Origin: Arachnopeziza araneosa
Taxonomy: Eukaryota; Ascomycota; Leotiomycetes; Helotiales; Arachnopezizaceae
Assembly: GCA_003988855.1 (NCBI GenBank)
Contig: QYAI01000006.1
Location: 310,001-374,000 of the forward strand
DNA: 64,000 nucleotides
Direction: 5' to 3'
Shown here: one piece after another, positions 31,729-42,749 of the stretch
How the letters are laid out: each line of letters opens with the position of its first letter
Position numbering within the stretch: position 1 is the first letter of the stretch
Program-made: the position numbers and the translations under genes
Notes under the pieces: model-generated
The model's input: the letters and a program-made list of their open reading frames with translations, nothing else
What the model was told of the DNA's origin: nothing
Databases searched by the model: none

Positions 31729-34306
31729 TTACCTCACCCCAATAGCTTGTCGAGGTCCGAGGCTGCTTTGACTGCTATGCGCAGATGGCTCGGAATCGAG
31801 GTTGGCGCTTTCACCACTCCCCGCGCTAGCGCTTGCACTACCCGTCAGACTTCGCACGTTCATAGGTCCTTTGGGTGGATGGAGGGCGCTCACCCCAGCA
31901 TATTGCTCAACTTGTTGCGGCGCAACTGAATTCCCTTGTCCTGGTGGGTGACGTGGGACCGGTTGTCTCATACCTCCCGGTGGTGACGGCCTCCCATTCA
32001 TGGGTGGTCCCATATATCCATTTGGTGGCGAAGGCCTTCCATTCCCTCTTCCCATTCCAGGACTATATGGATTACCAGGTGATTGGCTTGTTCTACGCGG
32101 GTATGGACCTCGTTGTCCTTGTGGTCCACCGTTGTGCTCTAACTCGCCAAGGCGTTCAGCAGTTAAGGAGTTGGATCTTGACCCTATTCCCATCTGTGTT
32201 CGATCTACGTTGCCATAACGGTTTGAGGGGTAACTTGCCAAAGGATCGTCCATCATATTATCATGCAACCCTGGCGCCTGGTTCATCATTCGATTACTGC
32301 CTGAACGATTTTTGGTAAATCCGGGTCGCATATTGTAGCCGTTCGGGGGTCTTCGGCCAGGAGCGTCGCCAAATTCCGGGTTTTTACGGATATCCCTTTG
32401 GTTTAAAGGTGCCTTGCGATGTCGTTTAGAGGTAACGCTCATCATGTCGAAGTTGTCGGGGTCAATCACTGGTGGTGGGGGGCCGTCAGCAGGATCGACG
32501 TAGTCATCTTCGTCGTCATCATCGAAACCACCATTTCGAATAGATGGTGTTGGAGGAGGTCTTCGAGGTCCTCGACCGCCACCTCCTCCACCGCCACCGC
32601 CACCACGTCTCATTCTCATTTCTTGTTCTCTCAATTCGAGTTCACGTTGTCTCAACATCAATTCTCGTTCTCGAAGAGCGAGATCAGATACAGACGCAGA
32701 GGGATCGCCTCCGTAGACAGATTCACCAGACTCGGGAATATCGTCATACAGCACGAGATGACTAAACTCCTCCAAATCGTCTCCTTCCATAGATCCTCTT
32801 CGTGACTGGGCTCTTGGAGGACCGTATCCATTAGGACCAGGCATTGGCCGTCCATAACCGTTCGGTGGGCCACCGTTCATGGGACCGTTCATAGGACCAT
32901 TTCGAGGGCCAGGACCGTTCATAGGACCATTAGGACCGTTCATGGGAGGAGGGCCTCTACGCATCATTCCTGGTGGTGGGCCATTCATTGAAGGTGATCT
33001 TCCTCGTCCTCTGCCAGCCGATGGAGGTCCCTGCATTGGACCGTTGCCGTTCACTGGACCGTTCATCATTCTTTGAGGCGGCACTGAGGCTATTCTCACT
33101 GGAGGAGCGACACTAACGGGAGAGGCCACAGGAGCCGGAGCTTCTCGTCTCTGCTGGTTGACGATATTCGAATTGTGTAGAATGGCATAGAGAGTCTCGA
33201 TCCTAGGTACTTTAACTCCGGCACTCTGGGCCAGCTTGATTGGCGAGCCAAGATATGTTTCCACCTCCATGGGTCGTTTGGCAGCGAAATCCTGGTACAT
33301 GATGCTATTGACCTCTGTTGGGCGAACCATCTCTTCCATAGTCTTTTCTTTGAAATTAGGCGGAAATCGGCAGTCTTGAGCGTTCGCAATGCTAAGAAGC
33401 TCATCGAAAATCTCAGAAATCATTTGCTTCACGCCAACCTTCTCCAGTAGTGCTTCGTGTGACGGAGTTTCGAAGATAACACTGATTGGGTGGAAAGCGA
33501 TAGGTCTAGCAGTAAAATCAGCTCGTTGTCTCGGTGAGTTAAGTGTGAGACTTCTACTTACCCGATCATCCTCTCATATTGTTGTTGCCGGATGTTTGTG
33601 GATACATGGCAGTCTACTTGTCCGCTGCTCAAGGTCATCGCTAGAGCATCCGCCATATCGCCTTGGATTGTGCTTGGCATCGAAGGATTCTTATTTGCTG
33701 GGCCTACCCATATTTCACTTGACCCCTTATGCTCAAACTCGCTCGCACCTAATTGTGTAATCTCGGCACCCGATACCAGTGACAAAACGACATTGCTCGG
33801 AAATCTTGACTCTAATTGCGCTTCTACTCCTAATGTGTGCGTCGTGTTCACTAGAATGCAGGTATGTTGGGGTGTAACAACAGACTCGATGACAGCGGCT
33901 AGGTCGTAGACGTCTGGGAGGGCCTTGACGCATAATAGAACGTAATCGAATGCACCTTCTTTGATGTTTGCAGCTTCTTCTGGTGCTCGCACCACTAATT
34001 GATATATCAGCGCTATTCTCAACAAAGGAATGTGATGGAGATCGTACCATGTCGAGGTTTGAAACGCTCATTACCAAAAGATGTTGATCTGCAGAAGGTA
34101 TATGGTTAGCTCTTTGGCACTGCTGGAAATGGACCCATTGTCTGCTGCACTTACTTGAAAGAGATCCCGTACTGTGATACCGCGTCGAATCCTGATTTCC
34201 AGACCAAGGTCACGTCGCAAGCGTTTGTAGCTTGGAGTCGCCATGAGAGGAAGGCAGACACCGCATTTCCACCAACTACACAAACGTTCATTAGATCACT
34301 CTCCAT
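31729..34306 (-). CDS. ketopantoate-reductase-like (ApbA/PanE) protein with a long disordered tail
   Basis: Four exons, 34306-34155, 34088-34048, 33994-33562 and 33505-31729, giving 800 residues. The first 340 or so match the ApbA/PanE fold: VCVVGGNAVSAFLSWRL at the N-terminus (a variant dinucleotide loop), YGISFK, GNERFKPRHVVRAPEEAA, DYVLLCVKALPDV, GAEITQLGASEFEHKG and a C-terminal helical part with TMEEMVRPTEVNSIMYQDF. Residues about 360-800 are disordered: NGPMNGP-type repeats rich in Met, Pro, Gly and Asn, an Arg/Glu-rich helix (LALRERELMLRQRELELREQEM), a Gly10 run with GRGPRR, and Pro/Ser-rich sequence to the end. Ketopantoate reductase activity is uncertain because the tail and the altered loop suggest a repurposed, perhaps RNA-binding or condensate-forming, protein. 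S. pombe mug72 is a related reductase-like protein as far as I recall. Confidence 0.85.
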
Positions 34307-37300
34307 TATGACAATTGATGCATTGGCGCACGAAGGAATAAACGAAAGACTGGTGCTGTAGAGCAGTGAAGGTGTTGGTTCGTGACAGGAAAATGTAGAG
34401 GAGTATGATGAGTAGGACTGAATCGGGTAGAGATTAATTTTAACGAACCTGAAAGAATGCGTAGCCTTGGAGGAGAGGGCGCCATCTTTACCAAATTGGT
34501 AAATCTTGGACGACCGTCTGAGAGTGCAGGACCGGCGTGTGTGTGTGTGTGTGTGTTGGTCAATCGTTCCGTTGCTGAAAGTTCACAGGCCTAGTTCGCC
34601 TCCAGCTCGACGTAGGAAAAGTGTCGTGAATGGCTGCAGCGTCTGCTAGGCAGGCCTCCTGTCTCGGCACCAAACGAGGGCTGATGCACAATGGCACCGG
34701 AGGAGATGGATTGCTGCTATAACGAGCGTGACGCCGCAAGAGAACGTGCCGATCTCGAGCTGCTGGAGAGAGCTGTTTGATTTGCAAAAGAGTGTGTTTG
34801 AGGGCCGGATGGCTTAGAATCGGGGCTTGAAAGAAGAAAAGCCTTGACCACGGAGAGATGGGTAACGAGTGGGCGAGGAGTGCGGCAAGGTGGCAGTAGT
34901 CGGGTGGGCAGGCAGATAGTTCGCAGGAGGTTTCGCGTACAGAAAATGGACAAGCAGGGCCCCAAGATCTTGTGGACGTGTTGGATTGGCTGATGGCGGG
35001 ATGAATGCTGCCCAGCAGGATGGGCCGGCCTTCTTCCTTGGAATCCCTGACGGGGCAGTCAGTAGTGGCTGCTGGTGATGCTGCTTTGCTGTGGCCGGTC
35101 GATCTGGCTGTCACTTGCACCGAAGGGGGAAAGGGGGAGAAGGTAGAGTAGATTGCGGGACGAGGTTCGAATGCGTGGGATGATCTGGCGTGTTGATCTC
35201 TTCACTGGCCGTTCTGCTGCTGGGTAGGACTTGGGAGAGCAAAGTCCTCAACCACGTCAAGAAGAGGGCCGTCTTGGACAATTCCAGCTAGACACTAGCG
35301 ATAGGGGTACATTTGCTGGTGTGGGCTCAGGGGGGTGTTGTTGGAAGTTGTGGAAGTTGTGGAAGTTGTGGTGCCATGGCGTAGGTTGGTCGCTGTGCCT
35401 GGAGTGCCCCATCCCGAGCGTGGCGGCCCTTTCTTCGCTGCCCCCAACATCGCTGGGAGCAATGGAACCCGATGCGCAAACTTGGCTCTGCTAGTACATA
35501 CTGTTCCTGTTTCTTTCTACCTAACCCTGCTGCCCGGAATCCCGTCATGGCAATCAATACTGAGCAAGTCTCTCTCGTCTCTTACATACATTACTGCACT
35601 GTTGTTGACCCCGTACGTACGGGAACTTCGCACCAGCTTACAGAGCAACACTACTCGTCGCATGTCGCTCAGCCTGAGTGGTTACAAAGGTTACTCTATC
35701 TGAGTCCGTTATATCTTCTACTTCCAACTTAATTCTGGTTTGATTTCATTAAAGATGCCCAGCCGACAAATGAGTTCCAAGAGAATATTACCCACGCAGC
35801 CAGGACGACTGGTCAGCCGTGTATCAAGCTTAATCCAGCAACGCCTGCTGTAGAGTGTTGCACTATACCCGCAACAGGTACCGAGTTACCTCTGCTTCTC
35901 GCGATGTGAAGCTGCAGCGGTGACATTCCCGTCCAGCAGCGCCTGAGACCTCGGAGCTGAAGAGCAGCTTGCAGCTTGCAGCTTTTCCCTCGTTTACCAG
36001 CACTTGCATCCCGCGCTGTCGAAACAGAGATGCCGCCATGGCATAGCCATCACCTGCTCGACTTGACATCAGCAGCCTCATTCTTTCTCGGCGTCGGGGT
36101 TTCTCGCACTGGGTCAGGTTTGACTGGCTCGTCAAAAGCTGCAGGAAATTCAAGAGGTGACGGTGGTGATAGAGTGCATGCAGGGACACAGAACAGGCTA
36201 CAAGAATAGCAGGTTTAGCAGATTGCGAAATGCAGGGAGTGGACCAACGACAAGTTTCCAACTGGGTCCGTATTCTGGATGATTTGATAGGCTGAGCAAG
36301 TCCTCAACTCCCGGTATCATGCGTTCTCTCGAATGACTTCAACGTAGAGCTAAACCCTTCTTCCTTCTTGCTCTCCTTCGCTTCCCTCACCGACTTTGGA
36401 CAAGCCAAGCCAAGCTTTCCATGACAGCGGAAGCAAAGGATTCGTGCTTTAATGACTATGACGCCAGTCGTCTTACCCTTCCGGCACTGGCTGCCCTGGT
36501 TCGCTCACACGGAGGTTTAGGAAATTAGGGCCAGCTCTCTGGAGTTTCTTCGCCCTGCTGCCCATGCTGTTAATCAAATTCAGGGACTCCGGCCATTGCT
36601 GAAGAGCGCTGTGCACAAGCTCTCGGATAGCAAGTCTTCATGACGCTGGAACAGAAACCCCCTATTCCTCCAAAGTCTTGGCCCGGAAGGCCCGGAAAGT
36701 GAGAAAGTCCACTCATCCAAGCAGTTCCTGTTCCTGGTGCCACACTCTACTCGGTCTGGAAACGGAGGCGAAGAAGTTTGGACTGCTCGTCTGGCATCTC
36801 GAAATCGAGATCGCATAACGAGGGACTCCATCACACGGACGTTGTCCGTTCACCAGACAATGGTAATCCAAGATGGGCAAAACCCATGTCTCATGGAGTT
36901 TCAACAAAGAGCGCCACGCAGCCACCATGCGGAACGCAAATCCCTGCCCCGCTGAAATCATTGACAGCACGGTCGAAGATCCGGTCCCTTTTTTTTGGCG
37001 CTATCAATCGTCATCTCATGTCCAAAATAGACGCCTGACGCGTTCTTGGAGAGTACGGTAGCCATTTGGACTTCCCACGATGATAGTGTGAAGACATTTC
37101 CCGTCGCCGTCTCAAGAAGAAGCTATCAATGAATTCATCTCATCTCGGGTCGCGCAATCTATTTTCAGCACCAGTGCTTCATCCCCGTGTGTATCATTTC
37201 TGGTGTCTCCAAAACCCAAACCCCGATATGAAATTTGCTGACGGCGAGATTATGATTTCGAGGCACAGCAGAAAAGACAGTGAGATAGAACGGTGATAGG

Positions 37301-39004
37301 CTCACCTAAAGAATTCTCGTTTTCCTCGGTAGTACTTTCTTCGTACCTGGGGCCATCGGGCCAAGTGAGAGCAGTGGAGAATAAATGAAGAGGGCATCGT
37401 GGAGAGAGAATGCCCTCAACATCTAGAGTACCCATCCGATCCCCAATCCAGGTCCAAAGCCTATCAACGGCGCCAACCTTACGCATGGCCAATAGCACGT
37501 GCAGAATGCCCTAAAATTGAAATGCAAAGAAGCATCAACCCATGCTATCAATATTTCCCTCTCTATCCACCCCAGATTCCCCAACCACTAGCGAAATCTT
37601 GAGTTGCCACTGAACGTTAAACTCTCGGAACGTTTGCCACGTTGAACGACTCATCATTGCTCGATGTGAAGGAGGCTCAGACATACAGCATTCTATTCTT
37701 ATCAAGACTTCTTCCCCGCAAACAAACGATGAGATGATCAACAGAACGCCACATTGCGTGGTTGACGTCCCCCTTAAGCTTTTTCCAGAAAGTCGATTTT
37801 ATTTCCCGTACTGTAGCCGCGCTTTGGTGTATTGTCTTATCAGGACCCTGAAATAGAAGACTTCCGGGAGGCCCACGCAATCGACCATGAAACAATGGTA
37901 GACTACTAATGCATTTCATTTCCTTTTCTTTTTTCTGGTTCAATAATAATGAATTTAGAGCAGCAACAACGTCGTCAAGTCTAATCAGCTTTGCGGAACC
38001 CTTGTAGTGCGTTCTGTCCGTTCCCGAGCAGGCCCAGCAGCTTCTTCTCTCCCTTAAGCTTAACCCATCTACACCCAGTAAGGACAAATGAGCTGCACAA
38101 ACCATATCTGCAGCTAGATCGGGGTAGAGCAGGATAGAGTGGAGGAGAAGAGCAGCACAGCCTCCCACCCGTCTCTCTCTTCCAAACCTCGAGACCCAAA
38201 GAGGAACTCCAATCTCCGACCTAGATCTACAACCATACTGCTTCTAGATCCAATCAAGCCACAGTCGCCCCTCTCCTCCTCTGCAGAACCCCATCCCAAT
38301 CCGGGACCTCCTCTCCTTCAACGGCTTGATGCTTCCCGCCCGCGGCCTTGTTGGCCTCCAAATAACCTGTTTCGGGATCGAATAACGCTAGAACTGGATG
38401 CCGACCTAAATACAGGTTTGCGCAGAGTCAAGGGCGGAGGTCCCCCTCCTGTTCCGTAGGATTGTATACTCCAACTTTCGTCTGAGGATAGCCTCATCCG
38501 CGCGGTAGGGTAGGGCCGTTGTCAGCAGAGAGCTGCATCTTGTACAGGCTCTCATCACCATCCGTTTCGCGTTTCGCCGAAGATCTCTTACTTACCCATG
38601 AGTATACAACTACCGGCCTTGCACGCTTAATTCTAAATCCCATGCTTCACGTCTCGGATTTGGAAGAGATGTCTATGCCTCGAGAACTTTTCCATTGTTT
38701 GCCTAGCTGCCGTTCTATCTGCTTTGCATTCCTTGCTGACAAGCTGCGCCTCGTCAAGTTGCCATCCGCATTTGCCACCCATTCTAAAGAACTTTGCAAA
38801 TCACTGTTGCTTCCTGCCCCGACATCTCAACCAGCAAGCAGAGATCAATTTTGCAGAGACTGAATAAGTCAAACAAAAACAACCAGCCTACCAACGTTAA
38901 AAGAAAACCATCGCAGAGGAGAAATAATAGAGAGTACATTTCCATGCCAAGGAGGCTCCCGCACAAAGCACTGGCAAGGAACGGCATGTACACGATCAGG
39001 AAAT
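34307..39004. other. 4.7-kb stretch without a supported gene
   Basis: Between the start of the reductase fusion and the end of SUB2 I find no frame with a domain or convincing exon chain. Frames up to 186 codons (34560-35120, 37677-38168) translate to compositionally random sequence. A 9-bp unit TGGAAGTTG is repeated three times at 35342-35368. A minus-strand frame at 37250-37498 contains a protein-like segment (VGAVDRLWTWIGDRMG) but no extension that I can splice. Long UTRs, a non-coding RNA or a decayed gene remain possible. Confidence 0.4.
34537..34556. repeat. (GT)10 microsatellite
   Basis: An uninterrupted GT dinucleotide run about 230 bp upstream of the reductase-fusion start codon. 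Confidence 0.9.
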
Positions 39005-40935
39005 TTAGCTGGCCATGTAAGTGCTAGCATCAACACCTCCTTCAGGGAACTCGCTGAAACTGGGTCAGTGGCCGTTTCAATTAACTTCGAGGGTGGACTT
39101 ACGGAAGAGCGACTTCGAAGCGCTTCTCAATCGACTTCAACACCTCCTGATCAGCCTCGCTGCTAACAAAGGAAATAGAGAGACCCTTGGTTCCAAAACG
39201 ACCAGCACGACCGACACGGTGGAGGTAGGAATCGGCATCAGCGGGAAGATCGTAGTTGATAGCCAAATTGATGCGCTCAATGTCAATACCACGTCCGAAA
39301 ACGTCAGTTGCAACACAGATACGTTCTTGGAAGTCCTTGAAAGCCTTGTAGCGCTTGATACTATTGCCAGAATTAATAACATCGCTACGCACTTGACTTG
39401 TAACACTTACCGCTCCTCTTGACTCACACCAGAGTGGACAGCAACTGATGGGAAGTTGCAATTCTTGAGGATCTTGTCTAGCTCAGTAGCCCGAAGAGTG
39501 CTCTTGACAAAGATGATCGCCTGGTTGAATTGAAGATCATCAAGCAATTCATTAAGCTTACGATTCTTCTCTTTCTCATCCAGCTTGATGTAGTACTGCT
39601 GAAGACCATGAAGGGTGAGTTTAGTCTCGTCGTCGACGTAGATTTCAAGTGGGTTTTGCATGAACTTCTTGCAAATAGGTCGAACCTCTTGCGAAAGTGT
39701 AGCACTGAACATCATGACCTGCTTCTGAGTAGGAGTAGCTCGGAAGATCTCTTGAACATCACGGCGCATATCTAAACAAGTTTAGCACATCAACCATAAA
39801 CTGAACTGCGTTCCTACCAATCTGATCAAGCATCTTGTCGCATTCATCGAGAACAAAAACCTTGACACTACCCAGGCGAAGGTACTTGTCTCTGACAAGG
39901 GCGTTAAGTCGACCAGGTGTTGCGACGATGATGTGTGGGTGGGTGTCCTTATTCTTCAAGAGCTCGGCATCCTTCTGGATGGGGGTTCCTCCGTAGAAGA
40001 CTGCAGTTTTCACATCTGGCATATACTTGCTGAATCGAGCGTATTCGTTCTTGATCTGATAGGCAAGCTCGCGAGTGTGACACATAATGAGGACGGATGT
40101 TTCACCAGCGACAGGTTCCACTTGCTGAAGAGTCGTAAGAACGAAGACGGCGGTTTTACCAAGGCCCGATTTGGCCTGACAGAGGACATCGGTTCCGAGA
40201 ATTGCTTGTGGGATACAAACTTGCTGAACTGTAGAGTAAATCGAGCCGATGTTAGATCAAATGGTCTCAAATTGTGATGAGGTGCAAGAGATCGCAGTGT
40301 CCGTCCATCTCCAAGTATACATCCGCCAAAACAATCCTCAACAAAATGACTTCGATGAGAAAGATGATATTCGCCTTTAAAAGCGATATCCGTAACCGAC
40401 ACGAGGTAACATAGCAGGCATGTTGCAAAGCCGAGCCGATCCTGGATGTCTCTTGGCTTTGCCATCTACTCGATCACAGTACTCCGACCAAAGTCGGTTC
40501 TCGTACTCGGACACTTGCTTTCGCGCATATCCCCCTCCACCGATAGTTGAGAGCTGCACTTGGCCGAAGAGACATTCCAGGATCGTTCGAAGCCTTGCTG
40601 TATAAGAGGCCCGAGCTTTTTGCTTGCGAGATGGACGGACGCGGGGTAGGAACGAGAACGATGGAGCTTGGGGATGAAAGTTATGACTGACCCTCCGAAG
40701 GATGTTCGAAACCGCAATCCGTAATCGCACGCAAGAGCTCCGGCTTCAAGAGGAAATCGCGGAAACCAGTCGAGTGGATACCAACATAACTGCCCTTCTT
40801 GTCTGCATTGCCGCCTGATACAGTCAAATCTCCCTTCTTTGCGCCGCCATTTGCTGCCGCAGAAGCTGCTGGGGCAGCATCGTTGGTTCCGAGTTCTTCA
40901 TCGGAATAATCAATGAGATCCTCCTCGTTGGCCAT
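39005..40935 (-). CDS. sub2: DECD-box ATP-dependent RNA helicase SUB2 (UAP56/DDX39 orthologue)
   Basis: Five exons, 40935-40692, 40228-39818, 39771-39411, 39360-39103 and 39053-39005, giving 440 residues, the usual length. It unwinds RNA during spliceosome assembly and couples splicing to mRNA export in the TREX complex; nuclear. Landmarks: N-terminal acidic EEDLIDYSDEELG, GFRDFLLKPELLRAITDCGFEHPSEVQQ (Q motif), Walker A AKSGLGKTAVF, TRELAYQI, ATPGRL, the diagnostic VLDECDKML, FSATL, VATDVFGRGID and HRVGRAGRFG, ending FPEGGVDASTYMAS. Introns 2-4 are 46-50 nt but intron 1 is 463 nt and follows HPSE in the Q motif. The last exon adds only 16 residues. The gene diverges from RPR2 across 0.4 kb. 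Confidence 0.97.
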
Positions 40936-41333
40936 CTTAGAGGTGTGAGTAGATTCTTAGGTGTTCAAAGGTGATTTTGTTAGTCGCGAAGCGATGACGT
41001 CGAAGGAGCTGTCGCAAGTTTAACAAGTCGAAATGACCTAAGAGTTGAGGGATGAAAAAGAGGATGGAAGGGATCAAGTAGATGGAAAGCCCAGAAGTAG
41101 ATGGAAGAATTGAGTTGGGTTGAGGCTGACAAGGAAAAGGTCGTTGCGAGGCGAGTTCTAGGGACGCGATCGGTTAAAATGAGCTAAGCCGTTTTTAGAC
41201 GAGGCTCTTTGTGACGTTTTTGAATCTTGCATTCCTCGGCTTTGTTTCGATTTAGAATTATTTTCACTTACGCTCTGAACGTCGAGATGAGCATCAAAAT
41301 ATTCAAAGATTATAACTTCGCGACCTGATCGTC
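40936..41333. promoter_or_regulatory. shared divergent promoter of sub2 and the RPR2-like gene
   Basis: 398 bp between two opposite start codons, both for RNA-processing proteins. No TATA box is evident. The stretch near 41030-41110 is purine-rich on the plus strand (GAAAAAGAGGATGGAAGGGA). Coregulation is inference. Confidence 0.5.
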
Positions 41334-41831
41334 ATGCCAAAAGCGAAAGTCACCAAGTCTGCAGGTAGTGTCCCGCACAAATCCCTACATAGCAGAGTAT
41401 CATATTTGTACCAAGCCGCAACATACCTCGCAACCCATCAACATTTCGAAAGAGTTGCGGGAAAAAACAGTCAAGGGATTAGTGAAACGTCCCAGGCTTC
41501 AAATGATACTTCTGCTCTTGGACCTGCTTCACGACGTTTGATATCCGACCTTCGTTCTGTGTCTCTTAAAGTCCAGATGCGGATTGCACCAACTATGAAG
41601 CACACAATCTGCAAAAACTGCGATTCACTATTACTCGACGACTCTACGTGCACAACCAAGATTGAGAACAAGAGTCGAGGTGGAAAGAAACCTTGGGCAG
41701 ATGTCCTCGTGCGAAAGTGCAATGCATGCGGAGCGGAGAGGAGATACCCACTGGCAGCAAAGACGCAGGATAGGAAATACAAGCGTATATCAAAGGAGCC
41801 ATCTCATAAGCAGATAAAGAACTCTAGCTGA
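41334..41831 (+). CDS. rpr2: RNase P subunit, Rpr2/Rpp21/Snm1 family
   Basis: Single exon, 165 residues. The N-terminus is basic (MPKAKVTKSAG) and contains a helical HSRVSYLYQAATYLA segment typical of Rpp21. Four zinc ligands are visible in two CxxC knuckles: CKNC (in HTICKNCDSLLLD) and CNAC (VRKCNACGAERRYP), separated by about 35 residues, which is the Rpr2 zinc-ribbon layout. The C-terminus is Lys-rich. Family members are protein subunits of the RNase P ribonucleoprotein that matures tRNA 5' ends; Snm1 is the RNase MRP paralogue and cannot be fully excluded. The insertion between helix and ribbon (NSQGISETSQASNDTSALG) is Ser-rich and probably disordered. Confidence 0.85.
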   Translation: MPKAKVTKSAGSVPHKSLHSRVSYLYQAATYLATHQHFERVAGKNSQGISETSQASNDTSALGPASRRLISDLRSVSLKVQMRIAPTMKHTICKNCDSLLLDDSTCTTKIENKSRGGKKPWADVLVRKCNACGAERRYPLAAKTQDRKYKRISKEPSHKQIKNSS

Positions 41832-42749
41832 GGAAAAGTTCGTATGGTAATTTCCTCCGTCACGAGTGAGAGAAGGAAATATTGCCTACAGATTCCCATC
41901 GAGTACTTGTCTGGTTTACACCAATGAGTCGACACGAGAGAATGTCCTGGTGGGCAGATTCTCGGCTTGTAGATTCTTTCGCCGCCTTGATGGATATTTT
42001 CATTGACTGAGGACAGTGCGAACCTCTGATTAGGCCCAGCTGATTCCAGTGCACGAGCGGATATTCGGTTCTCGATTTGACGTGGCGCTACGGATCTAAG
42101 TTTCACTGCAAAAATATCATAGCTGCACCTCTCCAAGACGCCTGATTAGAAATAACACTGCACATGCTAGCCGATATACTGTGAGCAGCATTCTTGTACA
42201 TACTCTCATGCGAGCCTGAACAGAATAGTTCATTGAGAGCGGTAATGAAAAGACTACAGCATTATACAATACAGTTTTAGTGACTTTTTATGCTCTGGTG
42301 TTGCCAATCGCTGATTCAGAATTACGCTTATGTAACCGAGTGTTGCCTAAGATGTGTTTCAGACAGTCTCCCAATTCAGTTCCAAACAAAGTTAAGACTA
42401 CTACAAGTCTGATAGACTGTTTAAATGTATTTATGGTTGTTGATTTCTGAAGCTACAATTTTGTCAATTCACATGAGATAACTAGTTATTCGCAGTTTTC
42501 GCCGTTTCACCCTGAATACAAGACTCCTCACGTATGGAGGCGTCTGTACTGTTGGGTTGAATTGGCTTGTATTTCGGAAGAAGGATGAGGCAGCTCGAGA
42601 ACCCTTATGGGGTTCCGGCTGCCTGACTATTTAGGCTTCAAGTGTTGGCACGTGATTGTACCGACAGATTTATATAAGCTAAATAAAAGGGACATCGAAT
42701 TCAGTTTATACAAGGAGCACTATCGAAACTAACGAAATCATCTGAAAGA
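41832..42749. other. AT-rich intergenic region, no supported gene
   Basis: About 0.9 kb, visibly richer in A and T than the preceding genes, marking the change to a more accessory segment. A TATA-like TATATAAGCTAAATAAA lies near 42671-42688, about 70 bp before the F-box start. Nothing else recognised. Confidence 0.45.

Noticed and set aside
34560..35120. 186-codon minus-strand frame upstream of the reductase fusion
   Set aside because: Domain-free, Ser/Pro/His/Cys-rich translation with overlapping open frames; looks like chance.
35150..35180. Possible tRNA B-box GGTTCGAAT
   Set aside because: The match is incomplete (followed by GCG rather than CC) and no cloverleaf or A-box can be drawn around it.
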